Origin: UBA9160 sp035489755
Lineage (GTDB): Bacteria > Myxococcota_A > UBA9160
Assembly: GCA_035489755.1 (NCBI GenBank)
Contig: DATGZK010000082.1
Location: forward strand, 1 to 64,000
Direction: 5' to 3'
DNA: 64,000 nt
A program made the translations under genes and the position numbers. This document shows positions 45,388-55,108 of this stretch, one piece after another; position 1 is the stretch's first letter; each line of letters begins with the position of its first letter. Under the pieces are notes generated by a model that saw only the letters and a program-made list of their open reading frames with translations, was not told where the DNA came from and did no database searches.

Positions 45388-46787
45388 GGGTCCTCGTGAT
45401 TGGCGGCGGCCTTGCGGGAGCCGCCGCAGCCCTCGAGCTCGCTTCGCGCGAGCTCGCGGTGACCCTGGTGTCGGCGGGGGTAGGGGCGACGGCGCTCTCC
45501 TGGGGGTCCCTCGACGTCGCCGTTCCCTCACCCGAGATCTCCGGTCTCCCGCTCCGCGACGCCACGGCGACGCGTCTTTTGTCGCCCCGAGAGCGGCTCG
45601 CGGCATGCTTGCGCACGCGTCCCCGACACCCCTATGCGACGCTCTTCGGGCGCAGCGGCGGGGGGGCCGCGGAGTCGGCGGCCGCCGACGCCGTGAAGAG
45701 CGCCGCCGCGTCCCTCGACGGCTGGCTCGCTCCTTCGGGGCTGCGGGTCGAAGGGGGTCTCGACGCCGCGCGCCTTCTTGCGAATGTGCGCGGCGCCGTG
45801 CGCGTCAGCGACTTTGCCTTCACGGGACCGGCCGAAGGCGACCTCCAGGGAGCCGCGGAGGTCGAGGTTGCGACCGTCGCGGGGCTCGCCCAGCATGCCG
45901 CCCGCCCGCTGGCGCGCGCCCTCGCTGCCGAGTTCGCGGCGATCGGGCTGCCACGTCCCTCGTTCCGCGTGGTCCCGCTGCCGCTGCCCGCAGGCTTCGT
46001 GGTGGACGGCGGCTCGCCTGCGCGTGTCGCCGCTCGGACCGACACGGAAGAGGGTCTGCGCGTGCTGCTCGCCGCGGTGGCAGCGCGACATCGGGACGAG
46101 GTGCGCCGAGTGGATGGCGAGCGCCGGCTGCTTCTGCTTCCCCCGATTCTCGGTTTCTCGGGCGTTCTGGGAAAGCTTGCCCGTTTGCGCGAGGCTGCGG
46201 GATGTCGCGTCGCCGAGTGCCTCGGCGCCCCGCCCGCAAGTCCGGCCGGCCTTCGCCTCGTGGGCGCCCTCGCGGCGGCGCTCTTGCGCGAGGGCGTGGT
46301 CGTCGAGCGCGCGCGCGTACGCGCCCTCGAGCGAACGGGGAGGCGGGTTCGCGCCGTACGCCTTCAGCCCCGCGAGGGTTCGTCCCGCGCAGAGGAGCGT
46401 CTCGAGGCGGAGGCCATCCTGCTCGCCAGCGGGCGATTTCTGGGTGGCGGGCTCGCCGAGCGGGAAGGCGGAGTGCACGAGACGCTGCTCGATCTTCCGC
46501 TGTATGACGAGGCGGGTGTGCGCGTCGACGGCTCGGCGGCAAACCGCCTCGTCCGCGCCTCGCCGGAAGGGCCGCAAAGACTCTTCTCCTCAGGCGTGCG
46601 CACGGATTCGCGTCTGCGTCCCCTCGGCGCGGACGGTGAGCCGCTCTTCGAGAACCTCTTCGCCGCCGGCGATCTGATCGGCGGCTTTGACCCCTCGACG
46701 GAACGGACGGGACTCGGTGTGGCACTGCTCACGGGCCTGCGCGCGGCGTCCGAAATTGCCCGTCTCGCAGAAGAGGAGAGCGGATGA
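45384..46787 (+). CDS. glpB: Anaerobic glycerol-3-phosphate dehydrogenase subunit B
   Basis: 467 residues from GTG 45384, overlapping glpA (GTGA) with GGGAGGGGG just upstream. An N-terminal flavin-binding motif VLVIGGGLAGAAAALELA begins at residue 3; PPILGFSG, ILLASGRFLGGGL and GVRTDSRLRPLG ... NLFAAGDLIGGFDP are GlpB-type features. GlpB carries FMN in the GlpABC complex and passes electrons from GlpA to the membrane-side iron-sulfur subunit. It is strongly Ala/Arg-rich like the rest of the genome. Confidence 0.9.
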   Translation: MRVLVIGGGLAGAAAALELASRELAVTLVSAGVGATALSWGSLDVAVPSPEISGLPLRDATATRLLSPRERLAACLRTRPRHPYATLFGRSGGGAAESAAADAVKSAAASLDGWLAPSGLRVEGGLDAARLLANVRGAVRVSDFAFTGPAEGDLQGAAEVEVATVAGLAQHAARPLARALAAEFAAIGLPRPSFRVVPLPLPAGFVVDGGSPARVAARTDTEEGLRVLLAAVAARHRDEVRRVDGERRLLLLPPILGFSGVLGKLARLREAAGCRVAECLGAPPASPAGLRLVGALAAALLREGVVVERARVRALERTGRRVRAVRLQPREGSSRAEERLEAEAILLASGRFLGGGLAEREGGVHETLLDLPLYDEAGVRVDGSAANRLVRASPEGPQRLFSSGVRTDSRLRPLGADGEPLFENLFAAGDLIGGFDPSTERTGLGVALLTGLRAASEIARLAEEESG

Positions 46788-47260
46788 TCCGAGGCTACCG
46801 CGGTTTTCTCCGCGAGTTCTCGCGCACCGGCAGTGCGCGCGCTTTTTGGCTCCAGGTGCGGACCGGCGTCGCCCACATCGTTCGTACGGGTCGGCGTCCT
46901 CGCGGGAGCGATGCCGTCGCGCTTTTCCTCGAGAACTATCGGGAGGACGGCATCCGGCTCCCCGATGCCGCGCGCGATGCGCTTCGCCTCGAGGCGCAGC
47001 GCTGCACGGCCTGCGGCCTCTGTACCGAGGAATGCGCTCGCGTGGGCGGTGCGCCGCACCTTGATCCCATGGACGCCGTGGCCGCGGCCTCCCGCCTCGC
47101 CATTGACATCGTGCGGCTCGCGCTCCCGATCGCGGACGCGGCGGCCTGCTCGGCCTGCGCAGCGTGCGAAGCCGTGTGCCCGGCGCACATCCCCATTGCA
47201 AGGGTCCAGGCGGACCTTGGCTCCCTTGGAGCGATGGCGCAGCCGGCCGGGATTCGATAA
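46784..47260 (+). CDS. Short GlpC-like 2x[4Fe-4S] ferredoxin subunit
   Basis: 158 residues; overlaps glpB as ATGA. Two CxxCxxCxxxC motifs, CTACGLCTEEC and CSACAACEAVCP, bind two [4Fe-4S] clusters, matching the N-terminal domain of GlpC and of succinate-dehydrogenase/heterodisulfide-reductase-type iron-sulfur subunits. Canonical GlpC is about 400 residues and has two CCG domains; both are missing here, and no frame continues them. The N-terminal 70 residues (YRGFLREFSRTGSARAFW) are basic, perhaps membrane-facing. It may pass electrons to an unknown quinone-reactive partner. Confidence 0.85.
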   Translation: MIRGYRGFLREFSRTGSARAFWLQVRTGVAHIVRTGRRPRGSDAVALFLENYREDGIRLPDAARDALRLEAQRCTACGLCTEECARVGGAPHLDPMDAVAAASRLAIDIVRLALPIADAAACSACAACEAVCPAHIPIARVQADLGSLGAMAQPAGIR

Positions 47261-47272
47261 ACGGGACCCACC

Positions 47273-48523
<1,251 letters not shown>

Positions 48524-48546
48524 CCCCGGTCCAGGAGGCCCCCCAC

Positions 48547-49476
48547 ATGGCCCGAAACAAGATCGCCCTGATCGGCGCCGGCAACATCGGCGGCGTGCTC
48601 GCCCAGGAGATCGCCTACCGCGAGCTCGGCGACGTCGTCCTCTTCGATGTGGTGGAAGGTTTGCCCCAGGGCAAGGCGCTCGACATCGCCGAGGGTGCGC
48701 CGATTCGCGGCTCCGACGCGAAGGTCCTCGGCACGAACCGCTACGAAGACATCGCCGGCGCGAATCTCGTCATCATCACAGCGGGCCTTGCGCGCAAGCC
48801 GGGCATGTCGCGCGATGACCTGCTTGCGAAGAATCTTGAAATCATGAAGAGCGTGGCGCAAGGGGTGAAGCAGAATGCGCCCGCTGCAACGGTGATCGTG
48901 ATTTCGAATCCGCTCGATGCGATGGTCTACACTTTCAAGCAGATCTCCGGATTCCCGAAGAATCGTGTGGTGGGAATGGCTGGCGTGCTCGACTCCACGC
49001 GCCTGCGCACCTTTGTGGCCTGGGAGCTCGGCGTCTCGGTGGAAGACGTGACCGCCCTCGTGCTCGGGGGCCATGGCGACACCATGGTCCCGCTTCCGCG
49101 CTACGCGCAGGTCGCGGGCATCCCGGTCACCAAGCTCCTGTCTCACGAGAAAATCGCGGAAATCTCGAAGCGCACGCAGAACGCAGGCGGCGAGGTGGTG
49201 AACCTCTTGAAGACCGGCTCCGCATTCGTTTCGCCGGCGGTCTCGGCGATCGAGATGGCCGAGGCCATCTTGAAGGACAAAAAACGGGTCCTCGCCTGTG
49301 CTTGCTACCTCGAGGGCGAGTACGGAGTGTCGGGCCTATACGTCGGCGTCCCCTGCGTGCTCGGGGCCGGGGGTGTCGAGCGCGTGCTGGAAGTTCAGCT
49401 CGATCCCGACGAGCGAAAGCTCTTCGACGCGTCGGTGGAGCACGTCCGCTCTCTCATTGCGCAGATTAAGCTCTAG
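48547..49476 (+). CDS. mdh: Malate dehydrogenase (LDH-like type)
   Basis: 309 residues from ATG 48547, with AGGAGG 8 nt upstream; an earlier in-frame start lies inside icd. It interconverts malate and oxaloacetate with NAD. The nucleotide motif is IALIGAGNIGGVLAQEI. The substrate loop ARKPGMSRDDLL has the paired arginines that select malate over lactate, and the catalytic His is in VLGGHGDTMVPLPRY. Part of the icd-mdh-sucCD TCA cluster. Confidence 0.97.
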   Translation: MARNKIALIGAGNIGGVLAQEIAYRELGDVVLFDVVEGLPQGKALDIAEGAPIRGSDAKVLGTNRYEDIAGANLVIITAGLARKPGMSRDDLLAKNLEIMKSVAQGVKQNAPAATVIVISNPLDAMVYTFKQISGFPKNRVVGMAGVLDSTRLRTFVAWELGVSVEDVTALVLGGHGDTMVPLPRYAQVAGIPVTKLLSHEKIAEISKRTQNAGGEVVNLLKTGSAFVSPAVSAIEMAEAILKDKKRVLACACYLEGEYGVSGLYVGVPCVLGAGGVERVLEVQLDPDERKLFDASVEHVRSLIAQIKL

Positions 49477-49496
49477 CAACCCTGCCGCGTTGCAAG

Positions 49497-49511
49497 CGGG
49501 GCTTTGCCCCG
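49497..49511 (+). terminator. Small hairpin between mdh and sucC
   Basis: CGGGGC-TTT-GCCCCG, 6 bp, 20 nt after the mdh stop. It may be a weak terminator or a processing site within the operon. Confidence 0.35.
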
Positions 49512-49544
49512 TGGCCTGCGCGGCGCAGCCGAGCGAAGTCAGAA

Positions 49545-50720
49545 ATGAACATCCACGAGTATCAAGCGAAAGCGCTCTTGCGCGCGTACGGAGTGGGCGT
49601 GCCCGAGGGCAAGCTTGCCACGACGCCGGCCGAAGCCGAGGTGGCCGCGCGCGCGCTCGATTCCGACGTCGTCGTGGTGAAGGCGCAAGTGCACGCCGGC
49701 GGCCGCGGAAAAGCCGGAGGCATTAAGCTTGCGAGGTCGGCCGCCGAGGCGAAGAAGGTCGCGAGCGAGATCCTCGGCATGACCTTGCATTCCCACCAAA
49801 CGGGCCCTGAGGGCAAGATCGTTCACAAGGTGTACGTCGAGGCCGGCTCCGACATCGCCCGCGAGCTCTATCTCGCCATCCTGCTCGACCGTGCCGCCGA
49901 GAGGTTCGCGCTCATCGCATCAACGGAGGGCGGGATGGAGATCGAGGAGGTCGCCGCAAAGGCACCGGAGAAGGTCTTGACCGTACACGTCGACCCCGCG
50001 GTCGGGCTTCAGCCCTTCCACGCCCGGCGCATCGGCTTTTGGCTTGGGCTCGACCCGGCGCAGGTCAAAAAATTCGAAGTCTTCCTCGCCGGACTCTTCC
50101 GGCTCTATTTGGAGCGCGATGCGTCGCTCGTTGAAATCAACCCGCTTGTCGTGACGGAGCAGGGTGAGCTTCTCGCGCTCGACGCGAAGCTCAACTTCGA
50201 TGACAACGCCCTCTACCGCCAAGCCGAAATCCGGGACCTGCGCGACCCCGAGGAGGAGGACCCGCGCGAGCGCGAGGCCAAGGAGATTGACCTCGCCTAC
50301 GTAGGTCTGGACGGCGACATCGGCTGCATGGTGAACGGCGCTGGCCTCGCCATGGCGACCCTCGACATGATCCAGCTCTCGGGCGGGAAGCCGGCCAACT
50401 TCTTGGACGCGGGCGGCGGGGCGGACAAGGAAAAGGTGAAGCAGGCGTTCAAGCTCATCCTGCGCGATCCGGCGGTACGGGCGATTCTCGTCAACATCTT
50501 TGGCGGAATTGTGCGCTGCGATCTGATCGCGGAGGGCGTCGTCGCTGCGGCGTCCGAGCTCGGCGTCAAGGTGCCGCTCGTGGTCCGCCTGCAGGGCACC
50601 AACGCCCGCGAAGGTCGCGAGATCCTCGCGAAGTCCGGTCTTAACATCACGCCCGCCGAAACTCTGGCCGAAGCGGCCGAGAAGGTCGTAGCGGCTGCCC
50701 GCGCTGCGGCCGAGAGCTGA
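49545..50720 (+). CDS. sucC: Succinyl-CoA synthetase beta subunit
   Basis: 391 residues. The ATP-grasp domain begins MNIHEYQAKALLRAYGV; nucleotide-binding KAQVHAGGRGKAGGIK and SLVEINPLVV are present, and the C-terminal CoA-ligase domain contains NFLDAGGGADKEKV and NIFGGIVRCD. It partners with SucD to convert succinyl-CoA and ADP/GDP to succinate and ATP/GTP. Start ATG 49545; the ribosome site is weak (GCGAAG). sucD follows after 13 nt. Confidence 0.97.
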   Translation: MNIHEYQAKALLRAYGVGVPEGKLATTPAEAEVAARALDSDVVVVKAQVHAGGRGKAGGIKLARSAAEAKKVASEILGMTLHSHQTGPEGKIVHKVYVEAGSDIARELYLAILLDRAAERFALIASTEGGMEIEEVAAKAPEKVLTVHVDPAVGLQPFHARRIGFWLGLDPAQVKKFEVFLAGLFRLYLERDASLVEINPLVVTEQGELLALDAKLNFDDNALYRQAEIRDLRDPEEEDPREREAKEIDLAYVGLDGDIGCMVNGAGLAMATLDMIQLSGGKPANFLDAGGGADKEKVKQAFKLILRDPAVRAILVNIFGGIVRCDLIAEGVVAAASELGVKVPLVVRLQGTNAREGREILAKSGLNITPAETLAEAAEKVVAAARAAAES

Positions 50721-50733
50721 ACGGAGCCTGCGC

Positions 50734-51615
50734 ATGGCCATTCTGTGCGACAAAAACACGAAGCTCTTGGTGCAAGGCCTCGGCAAGATGGGTCAGTTTC
50801 ACGCCAAGCTGTCCCTCGAATACGGCACCCAGGTGGTGGGCGCGGTCGCACCGGGCAAAGGCGGCACCGTGGTCGACGGCGTTCCCGTCTTCAACACCGT
50901 GCGCGAGGCCAAGCTGAGAACCGGGGCCAACGCCTCCGTCATCTTCGTGCCGCCGCCGGGTGCCGCCGACGCGATCCTCGAAGCCGCCGATGCTGAGCTC
51001 GACCTCACCGTGTGCATCACCGAGGGGATCCCGGTCATCGACATGGCGCGCGCCAAGGCCGCGCTGAGCGGAACGAAGACGCGCCTGCTGGGACCCAACT
51101 GTCCTGGGGTCGTGACGCCCGGCCAGTGTAGGATTGGCATTATGCCCGCCCAGATCACCCGGCCGGGTCCTGTGGGTGTCGTCTCTCGCTCCGGAACGCT
51201 CACCTACGAGGCGGTCGACCAACTCTCCCGGCTTGGGATCGGCCAGTCGAGCTGTGTGGGGATCGGCGGCGATCCCGTGATCGGCACGACCTTCGTGGAT
51301 GCCCTGCGCCTGTTCGAGGCCGATTCGCAAACGAAAGCCGTGGTGCTGATTGGCGAGATCGGAGGCTCCGCTGAGGAAACCGCCGCCGCGTTCGTGAAGA
51401 GCCGCATGACAAAGCCCGTCGTCGCCTTCATTGCCGGCCAGAACGCTCCGGCCGGAAAGCGAATGGGCCATGCAGGAGCCATCATTGCAGGCGGGAAGGG
51501 CCGCGCGAGCGATAAGATTGCGGCGCTCGAACGGGCTGGAGTCTCGGTGGCGCGCTCGCCGGCGAATATCGGCGAGACGCTCGCGAAAAAGTGTCCGGAT
51601 CTCGTGGGCCGCTAG
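50734..51615 (+). CDS. sucD: Succinyl-CoA synthetase alpha subunit
   Basis: 293 residues. The N-terminal CoA-binding Rossmann domain (TKLLVQGLGKMGQFHAKL) is followed by GPNCPGVVTPG and the phospho-histidine loop GKRMGHAGAIIAGGKG (His about residue 250). GGAG precedes the ATG. It is the last gene of the aspS-sucD run; a hairpin overlaps its stop codon. Confidence 0.97.
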   Translation: MAILCDKNTKLLVQGLGKMGQFHAKLSLEYGTQVVGAVAPGKGGTVVDGVPVFNTVREAKLRTGANASVIFVPPPGAADAILEAADAELDLTVCITEGIPVIDMARAKAALSGTKTRLLGPNCPGVVTPGQCRIGIMPAQITRPGPVGVVSRSGTLTYEAVDQLSRLGIGQSSCVGIGGDPVIGTTFVDALRLFEADSQTKAVVLIGEIGGSAEETAAAFVKSRMTKPVVAFIAGQNAPAGKRMGHAGAIIAGGKGRASDKIAALERAGVSVARSPANIGETLAKKCPDLVGR

Positions 51616-51623
51616 CCCGCGAG
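51601..51623 (+). terminator. Hairpin at the end of sucD
   Basis: CTCGTGGGC pairs with GCCCGCGAG (9 bp, one G-T wobble) around loop CGCTA, which holds most of the sucD stop. There is no T-run. It is a plausible operon end because a 349-nt gene-free gap follows. Confidence 0.45.
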
Positions 51624-51964
51624 ATACCAAGCCCCGAAAGCTCCGCGCGCGACCCGAGCGTCGCCTTGGGAGCGCGACGACAGCGGCGCCCCTCCAAAGT
51701 CCTTGGGATTCCCGTCGGTCAACGCGGCGTGAGGGAGCGGCCGCACGCGTTCTCTGGGACCGCGACCGCCCGTGTCGACCCAGCTCGTCCGCCCCGGACC
51801 GCGACGCCGGAGCCCGCCTCCCGCCTCGGGTAGAGAAAGACGAGGCCTCAGCGCTGCCCGCATGGTGGCGCGATCGGCCGACGAAAACATCTCCGCCGGG
51901 TGTAGGATGGATGCGAGGCGCCGACGAGGGATGGGGGCGGCACCTTGGCCCAGGAGGAACTCCA
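51616..51964. other. Gene-free interval
   Basis: No coding frame here has a ribosome site, a family match or normal composition, and long antisense frames are composition artefacts. The right end holds AGGAGG of the following lipoprotein gene. I see no clear promoter, although one must lie here if the gene is expressed separately. Confidence 0.6.
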
Positions 51965-52741
51965 ATGCGGCTGTCCCGGTCGATCGGATTCGGTCTATTC
52001 GTGTGCGGCACGCTCGCCTGCGCGGGCGACTCGTCGGATCGCCCGCCCGGACTCGACTATGCCGAACACGCACCGGCCGAGTTTCCGCGAAAGGGTGCGA
52101 CGCTCTCGGAGACACTGGGAGGCGTCGTCGCGCCTCGCACCACGGATGCGATCGTGACTCCCCGAGACGTTCGCGTGATGCGCATCGACGTGGAGCCCTG
52201 GCAGCAGATCCCCAGCGACGATGTGGAGTCTGGGCGCTACGCACCCTTGCCGAATGCGCGGTACGCCGTGGTGGCGAGCCTTTACTGCTCCGCCCGCGTC
52301 AACCTACAGCGCATCTACGGGGAGAAGCTCTCTTGGTATCTGCTCCCCGACGGAAAGCTCGCGGCACGGGACCACCACGACTTCGGCGACTCTTGCACGA
52401 TGCTCGACGAGTTCGAGCCGGCTCGAGGGAATGAGATCGCCGACGAGAAACACCTCCTTGAGTACGTGCAGAAGTCGTTTCCATCCTCGGTCGTCCATGT
52501 AAACGAGCTGTACCTCAAGGGCATCGCCTACGTGCGCGCGCAGCGGCTCGACGACGCCCAAGCCATGCTCGATGCCGGCGACCGTGGTTTCGACTTCACG
52601 GCCGACGAGAAACTTGACACGAACGAGGGCTACGACCATCGCCATACCGGAGATCGCGCGAAGATGCGCAGTCTGCGGGGCCAGCTGGTGCGCGACCTCG
52701 AGCGGGCGCGTGCGTCGCAGGGCGCTACCGCCTCACCCTAA
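51965..52741 (+). CDS. Putative lipoprotein of unknown function
   Basis: 258 residues from ATG 51965 with AGGAGGA upstream. A signal peptide (IGFGLFVCGTLAC) ends in an imperfect lipobox (TLAC), so lipid attachment is likely but not certain. The mature part is hydrophilic with no family I recognise; two further cysteines (SLYCSARV and DSCTMLDE) about 35 residues apart could form a disulfide. A C-terminal helical part (ELYLKGIAYVRAQRLDDAQA) looks TPR-like. It is followed 34 nt later by the SDR gene. Confidence 0.72.
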   Translation: MRLSRSIGFGLFVCGTLACAGDSSDRPPGLDYAEHAPAEFPRKGATLSETLGGVVAPRTTDAIVTPRDVRVMRIDVEPWQQIPSDDVESGRYAPLPNARYAVVASLYCSARVNLQRIYGEKLSWYLLPDGKLAARDHHDFGDSCTMLDEFEPARGNEIADEKHLLEYVQKSFPSSVVHVNELYLKGIAYVRAQRLDDAQAMLDAGDRGFDFTADEKLDTNEGYDHRHTGDRAKMRSLRGQLVRDLERARASQGATASP

Positions 52742-52775
52742 AAGATGCACAGGTCGAGGGGACGGAGGCTTTGGG

Positions 52776-53744
52776 ATGACGGACCGGCTGACCTCACGAT
52801 TTGGGCACGACTCGACAGCGCTGGAGGTCGTTGCCGGCATCGATCTTCACGGCAAGTACGCCATCGTGACGGGCGCAGCGTCGGGAATTGGGATCGAGAC
52901 CGCTCGCGCGCTGACCCACGCCGGTGCAAACGTGACGCTTGCCGTGCGCAGTCCATCCAAGGGCGAGGAAGTGGCGCGCGAGATTCGAAAGAGCGCCGGA
53001 CATGACGCAGTCCACGTCGAGGCGCTCGACCTTCGTGACTTCGGCAGCGTTCGGCGCTTCGCCGATCGATACCTCGCCCGACGCGTTCCCCTCCATATCC
53101 TCGTCAACAACGCGGGCATCATGGCGTCCCCCCTGGGCCGCACGCCGGAGGGCTACGAATCGCAGCTCGCGACCAACCACCTGGGCCACTTCCTCCTCAC
53201 CGGGAGGCTGGCTTCCGCCCTTCGTGCGACGCCCCACCCCCGCGTCGTCTCCCTCACCTCGATCGGTCACCGACTCTCCCCCGTCGTCTTCGACGATCTC
53301 CATTTTGAGCGCCGCCCGTACGACAAATGGCTGGCCTACGGCCAGTCGAAAAGTGCAAATGCGCTGTTTGCGGTCGAGCTCGATCGGCGCGGAAGGGCTT
53401 GGGGCCTCACGGCGAACGCCGTGCACCCGGGCGGCATCATGACCGGCCTCCAGCAACACCTCTCCCGCGAGGAAATGAACGCTATGGGCTGGCTCGACGC
53501 CGACGGGAAGCCGCGCGTCGGTTTCAAGAACCCCCAGCAGGGAGCAGCCACCTCGGTATGGGGCGCGACTGCACCCGAACTCGAGGGGCGGGGCGGCCGC
53601 TACCTCGAGGACTGCAACGAGGGCCTCCCTGCGGCGGCCGATCGGCCATTTGCGGGTTACCACGCGCACGCCGTCGATCCGGCGAGCGCGCAGCGGCTCT
53701 GGGCGGTGTCGGAAAAACTCGTCGGGGAGACGTTCGTCCTCTAG
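52776..53744 (+). CDS. Short-chain dehydrogenase/reductase, retinol-dehydrogenase-like
   Basis: 322 residues from ATG 52776 with GGAGG upstream; a longer frame overlaps the lipoprotein gene. Classical SDR: cofactor motif TGAASGIGIETA, NNAGIM, catalytic Ser in VVSLTSIGHRLSP and YxxxK in YGQSKSAN, then VHPGGIMTG. The sequence type is that of WWOX/retinol-dehydrogenase-like oxidoreductases common in soil bacteria. Arg in LAVRSPSKGEE after beta 2 suggests NADP(H). The substrate is unknown. Confidence 0.9.
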   Translation: MTDRLTSRFGHDSTALEVVAGIDLHGKYAIVTGAASGIGIETARALTHAGANVTLAVRSPSKGEEVAREIRKSAGHDAVHVEALDLRDFGSVRRFADRYLARRVPLHILVNNAGIMASPLGRTPEGYESQLATNHLGHFLLTGRLASALRATPHPRVVSLTSIGHRLSPVVFDDLHFERRPYDKWLAYGQSKSANALFAVELDRRGRAWGLTANAVHPGGIMTGLQQHLSREEMNAMGWLDADGKPRVGFKNPQQGAATSVWGATAPELEGRGGRYLEDCNEGLPAAADRPFAGYHAHAVDPASAQRLWAVSEKLVGETFVL

Positions 53745-53872
53745 GCAAGCACCCCACCCCTTCGCGCGGCAGCGTCTGGATCCGCGCAGCGGCAACGCGC
53801 CGCGCTCTCCGCCGGCAGCGCTCTCCTCCCCACAGCTCTCGGCTGTGCGATGGTTGGTCCGGGAGGCTCCGC

Positions 53873-54271
53873 GTGTACTCTGGAGGCTGCTATTGCCGCG
53901 CCGTCCGCTATGAGGTGGAGGGCCCCCCTTTTCACGAGACCCTTTGTCACTGCTCGATCTGCCGGCATACGAGCGCTGCCCCTTTCGTTGCCTGGGCGAG
54001 CTTCAAACGCGCGGGATTCCGCTTCACCTCGGGTTTACCGGCGCGGATCCGATCGTCCCCGGTGGCCTCCCGTTCCTTCTGTGCAGCCTGCGGCACTCCT
54101 CTCATTTTCGAGCACGACGAGTTTCCGGATGAGCTCGATATCACGCTCTGCAGCCTCGATGACCCCGAGTCGATTCAGCCGAGGGACCACACGCACGTGC
54201 GGAGCAAATTGTCCTGGGTAGAGCGCATGGACGGGCTTTCCCAGTACTCGCACGGGCGGGAGGAGCGCTAG
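53873..54271 (+). CDS. GFA/CENP-V-type zinc-binding protein
   Basis: 132 residues from GTG 53873, with GGGAGG 7 nt upstream; longer in-frame extensions are antisense-like and lack a site. Zinc ligands follow the GFA pattern: GGCYCRAVRYEV, LCHCSICRHTSA and FCAACGTPLIF. Homologues are named glutathione-dependent formaldehyde-activating enzymes, though most members probably act on other thiol adducts. It may share a transcript with the next gene, which starts 1 nt after its stop. Confidence 0.87.
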   Translation: MYSGGCYCRAVRYEVEGPPFHETLCHCSICRHTSAAPFVAWASFKRAGFRFTSGLPARIRSSPVASRSFCAACGTPLIFEHDEFPDELDITLCSLDDPESIQPRDHTHVRSKLSWVERMDGLSQYSHGREER

Positions 54272-54272
54272 G

Positions 54273-54755
54273 TTGCAGGAGCGAGCTGAACCTGCGGCGC
54301 CTCCCGTCTACCCCTCGAAGCGTGATCGATGGCTCGAGGTCGTGGTCTGGACGACCTTGCTCGTTTCCAGTTCCGCCGGTCTTGTGGGATTTGCTTCGCG
54401 CGCGGGACCGCGCATTTTAGCGGTGCCCTTGACGCTCTGTCTTGTCACCCCAGCCCTCCTGTTCTGGTTGTTTTACGGCACGAACTACGCACTCCTACCC
54501 GACGAACTACTCGTCCGAAGCGGCCCCTTCCGCTTCCACGTACCGCTGGCCGAGATCACCTCCGTTGTGCCCTCGCGAAGTCCGATCTCAAGTCCGGCCT
54601 GCTCGCTCGACCGCTTGGAGATCCGCTACCGAGGCGATCGATCTCGCATTCTCATCTCCCCCGAAGACAAGGTGAGTTTCCTCGAGGCGCTCCTGAAGCG
54701 CTGCGATCAGCTTGAACGCCGCGATGACCGGCTCGTCCTGCAAGGCCGGGCGTAG
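54273..54755 (+). CDS. Small membrane protein with PH-like domain
   Basis: 160 residues from TTG 54273 with GGGAGGAG 7 nt upstream. Two hydrophobic helices (VVVWTTLLVSSSAGLVGFAS and ILAVPLTLCLVTPALLFWLF) precede a domain with YALLPDELLVRSGPFRFHVP, ITSVVPSRSPISSPA and EIRYRGDRSRILISPEDK. That order matches YyaB/bacterial PH-domain membrane proteins. Function unknown. Confidence 0.78.
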   Translation: MQERAEPAAPPVYPSKRDRWLEVVVWTTLLVSSSAGLVGFASRAGPRILAVPLTLCLVTPALLFWLFYGTNYALLPDELLVRSGPFRFHVPLAEITSVVPSRSPISSPACSLDRLEIRYRGDRSRILISPEDKVSFLEALLKRCDQLERRDDRLVLQGRA

Positions 54756-55108
54756 CGCCCCTCTCGCGCGAGGTCGGCGGGCTATGCATCGGAGCTGCGG
54801 CGGCGGCGAAGCTTGCGCAGCGCGCGATCCCCTCGATCCTGTGGACGTGAAAAGCGCTAGTCCTTACCTTGAAAGAGGTTCCGCGTTCGGCCAGCGACCC
54901 CCGAACCCGCCTTAGGGCCGGACGCTCGACCCGTTCCTTGCCGCGGTCGGATGGAGCGACCCAGCTTACGAAAAGAAGGCGCGGCGCGCGTGCAAGGGGC
55001 GGTGGAGGTTTACGCCGTGCCGCGACTGCCTGGCCTGTGCCTCCTGTAACCTTTCGCCGGCGGCTGCGTCTATTCTGGAAGAAGCCAGGTTCTAAGCCGC
55101 GGGATTCC
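54756..55108. other. Intergenic region upstream of the ECF sigma gene
   Basis: 353 nt with no convincing gene. The frame open upstream of the sigma-factor ATG encodes an Arg-rich, unconserved sequence and is not counted. A short palindrome (CTCGCGCGAG) follows the PH-like gene. The ECF-type promoter at 55045-55071 lies at the right end. Confidence 0.6.
55045..55071 (+). promoter_or_regulatory. ECF-type promoter of the sigma-factor gene
   Basis: TGTAACC (-35) and CGTCT (-10) are spaced 15 nt. The first ten bases, TGTAACCTTT, and GCGTCT recur upstream of the DUF4142 gene, suggesting autoregulation. The predicted transcript start lies about 30 nt before the ATG. Confidence 0.65.

Noticed and set aside
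43381..45606. Minus-strand open frame of 741 codons over glpA
   Set aside because: Pro/Arg-rich antisense sequence opposite a gene with intact FAD and Fe-S motifs.
54869..55108. N-terminal extension of the ECF sigma factor
   Set aside because: Arg-rich and unconserved; the ECF promoter lies inside it, so the ATG at 55109 is preferred.
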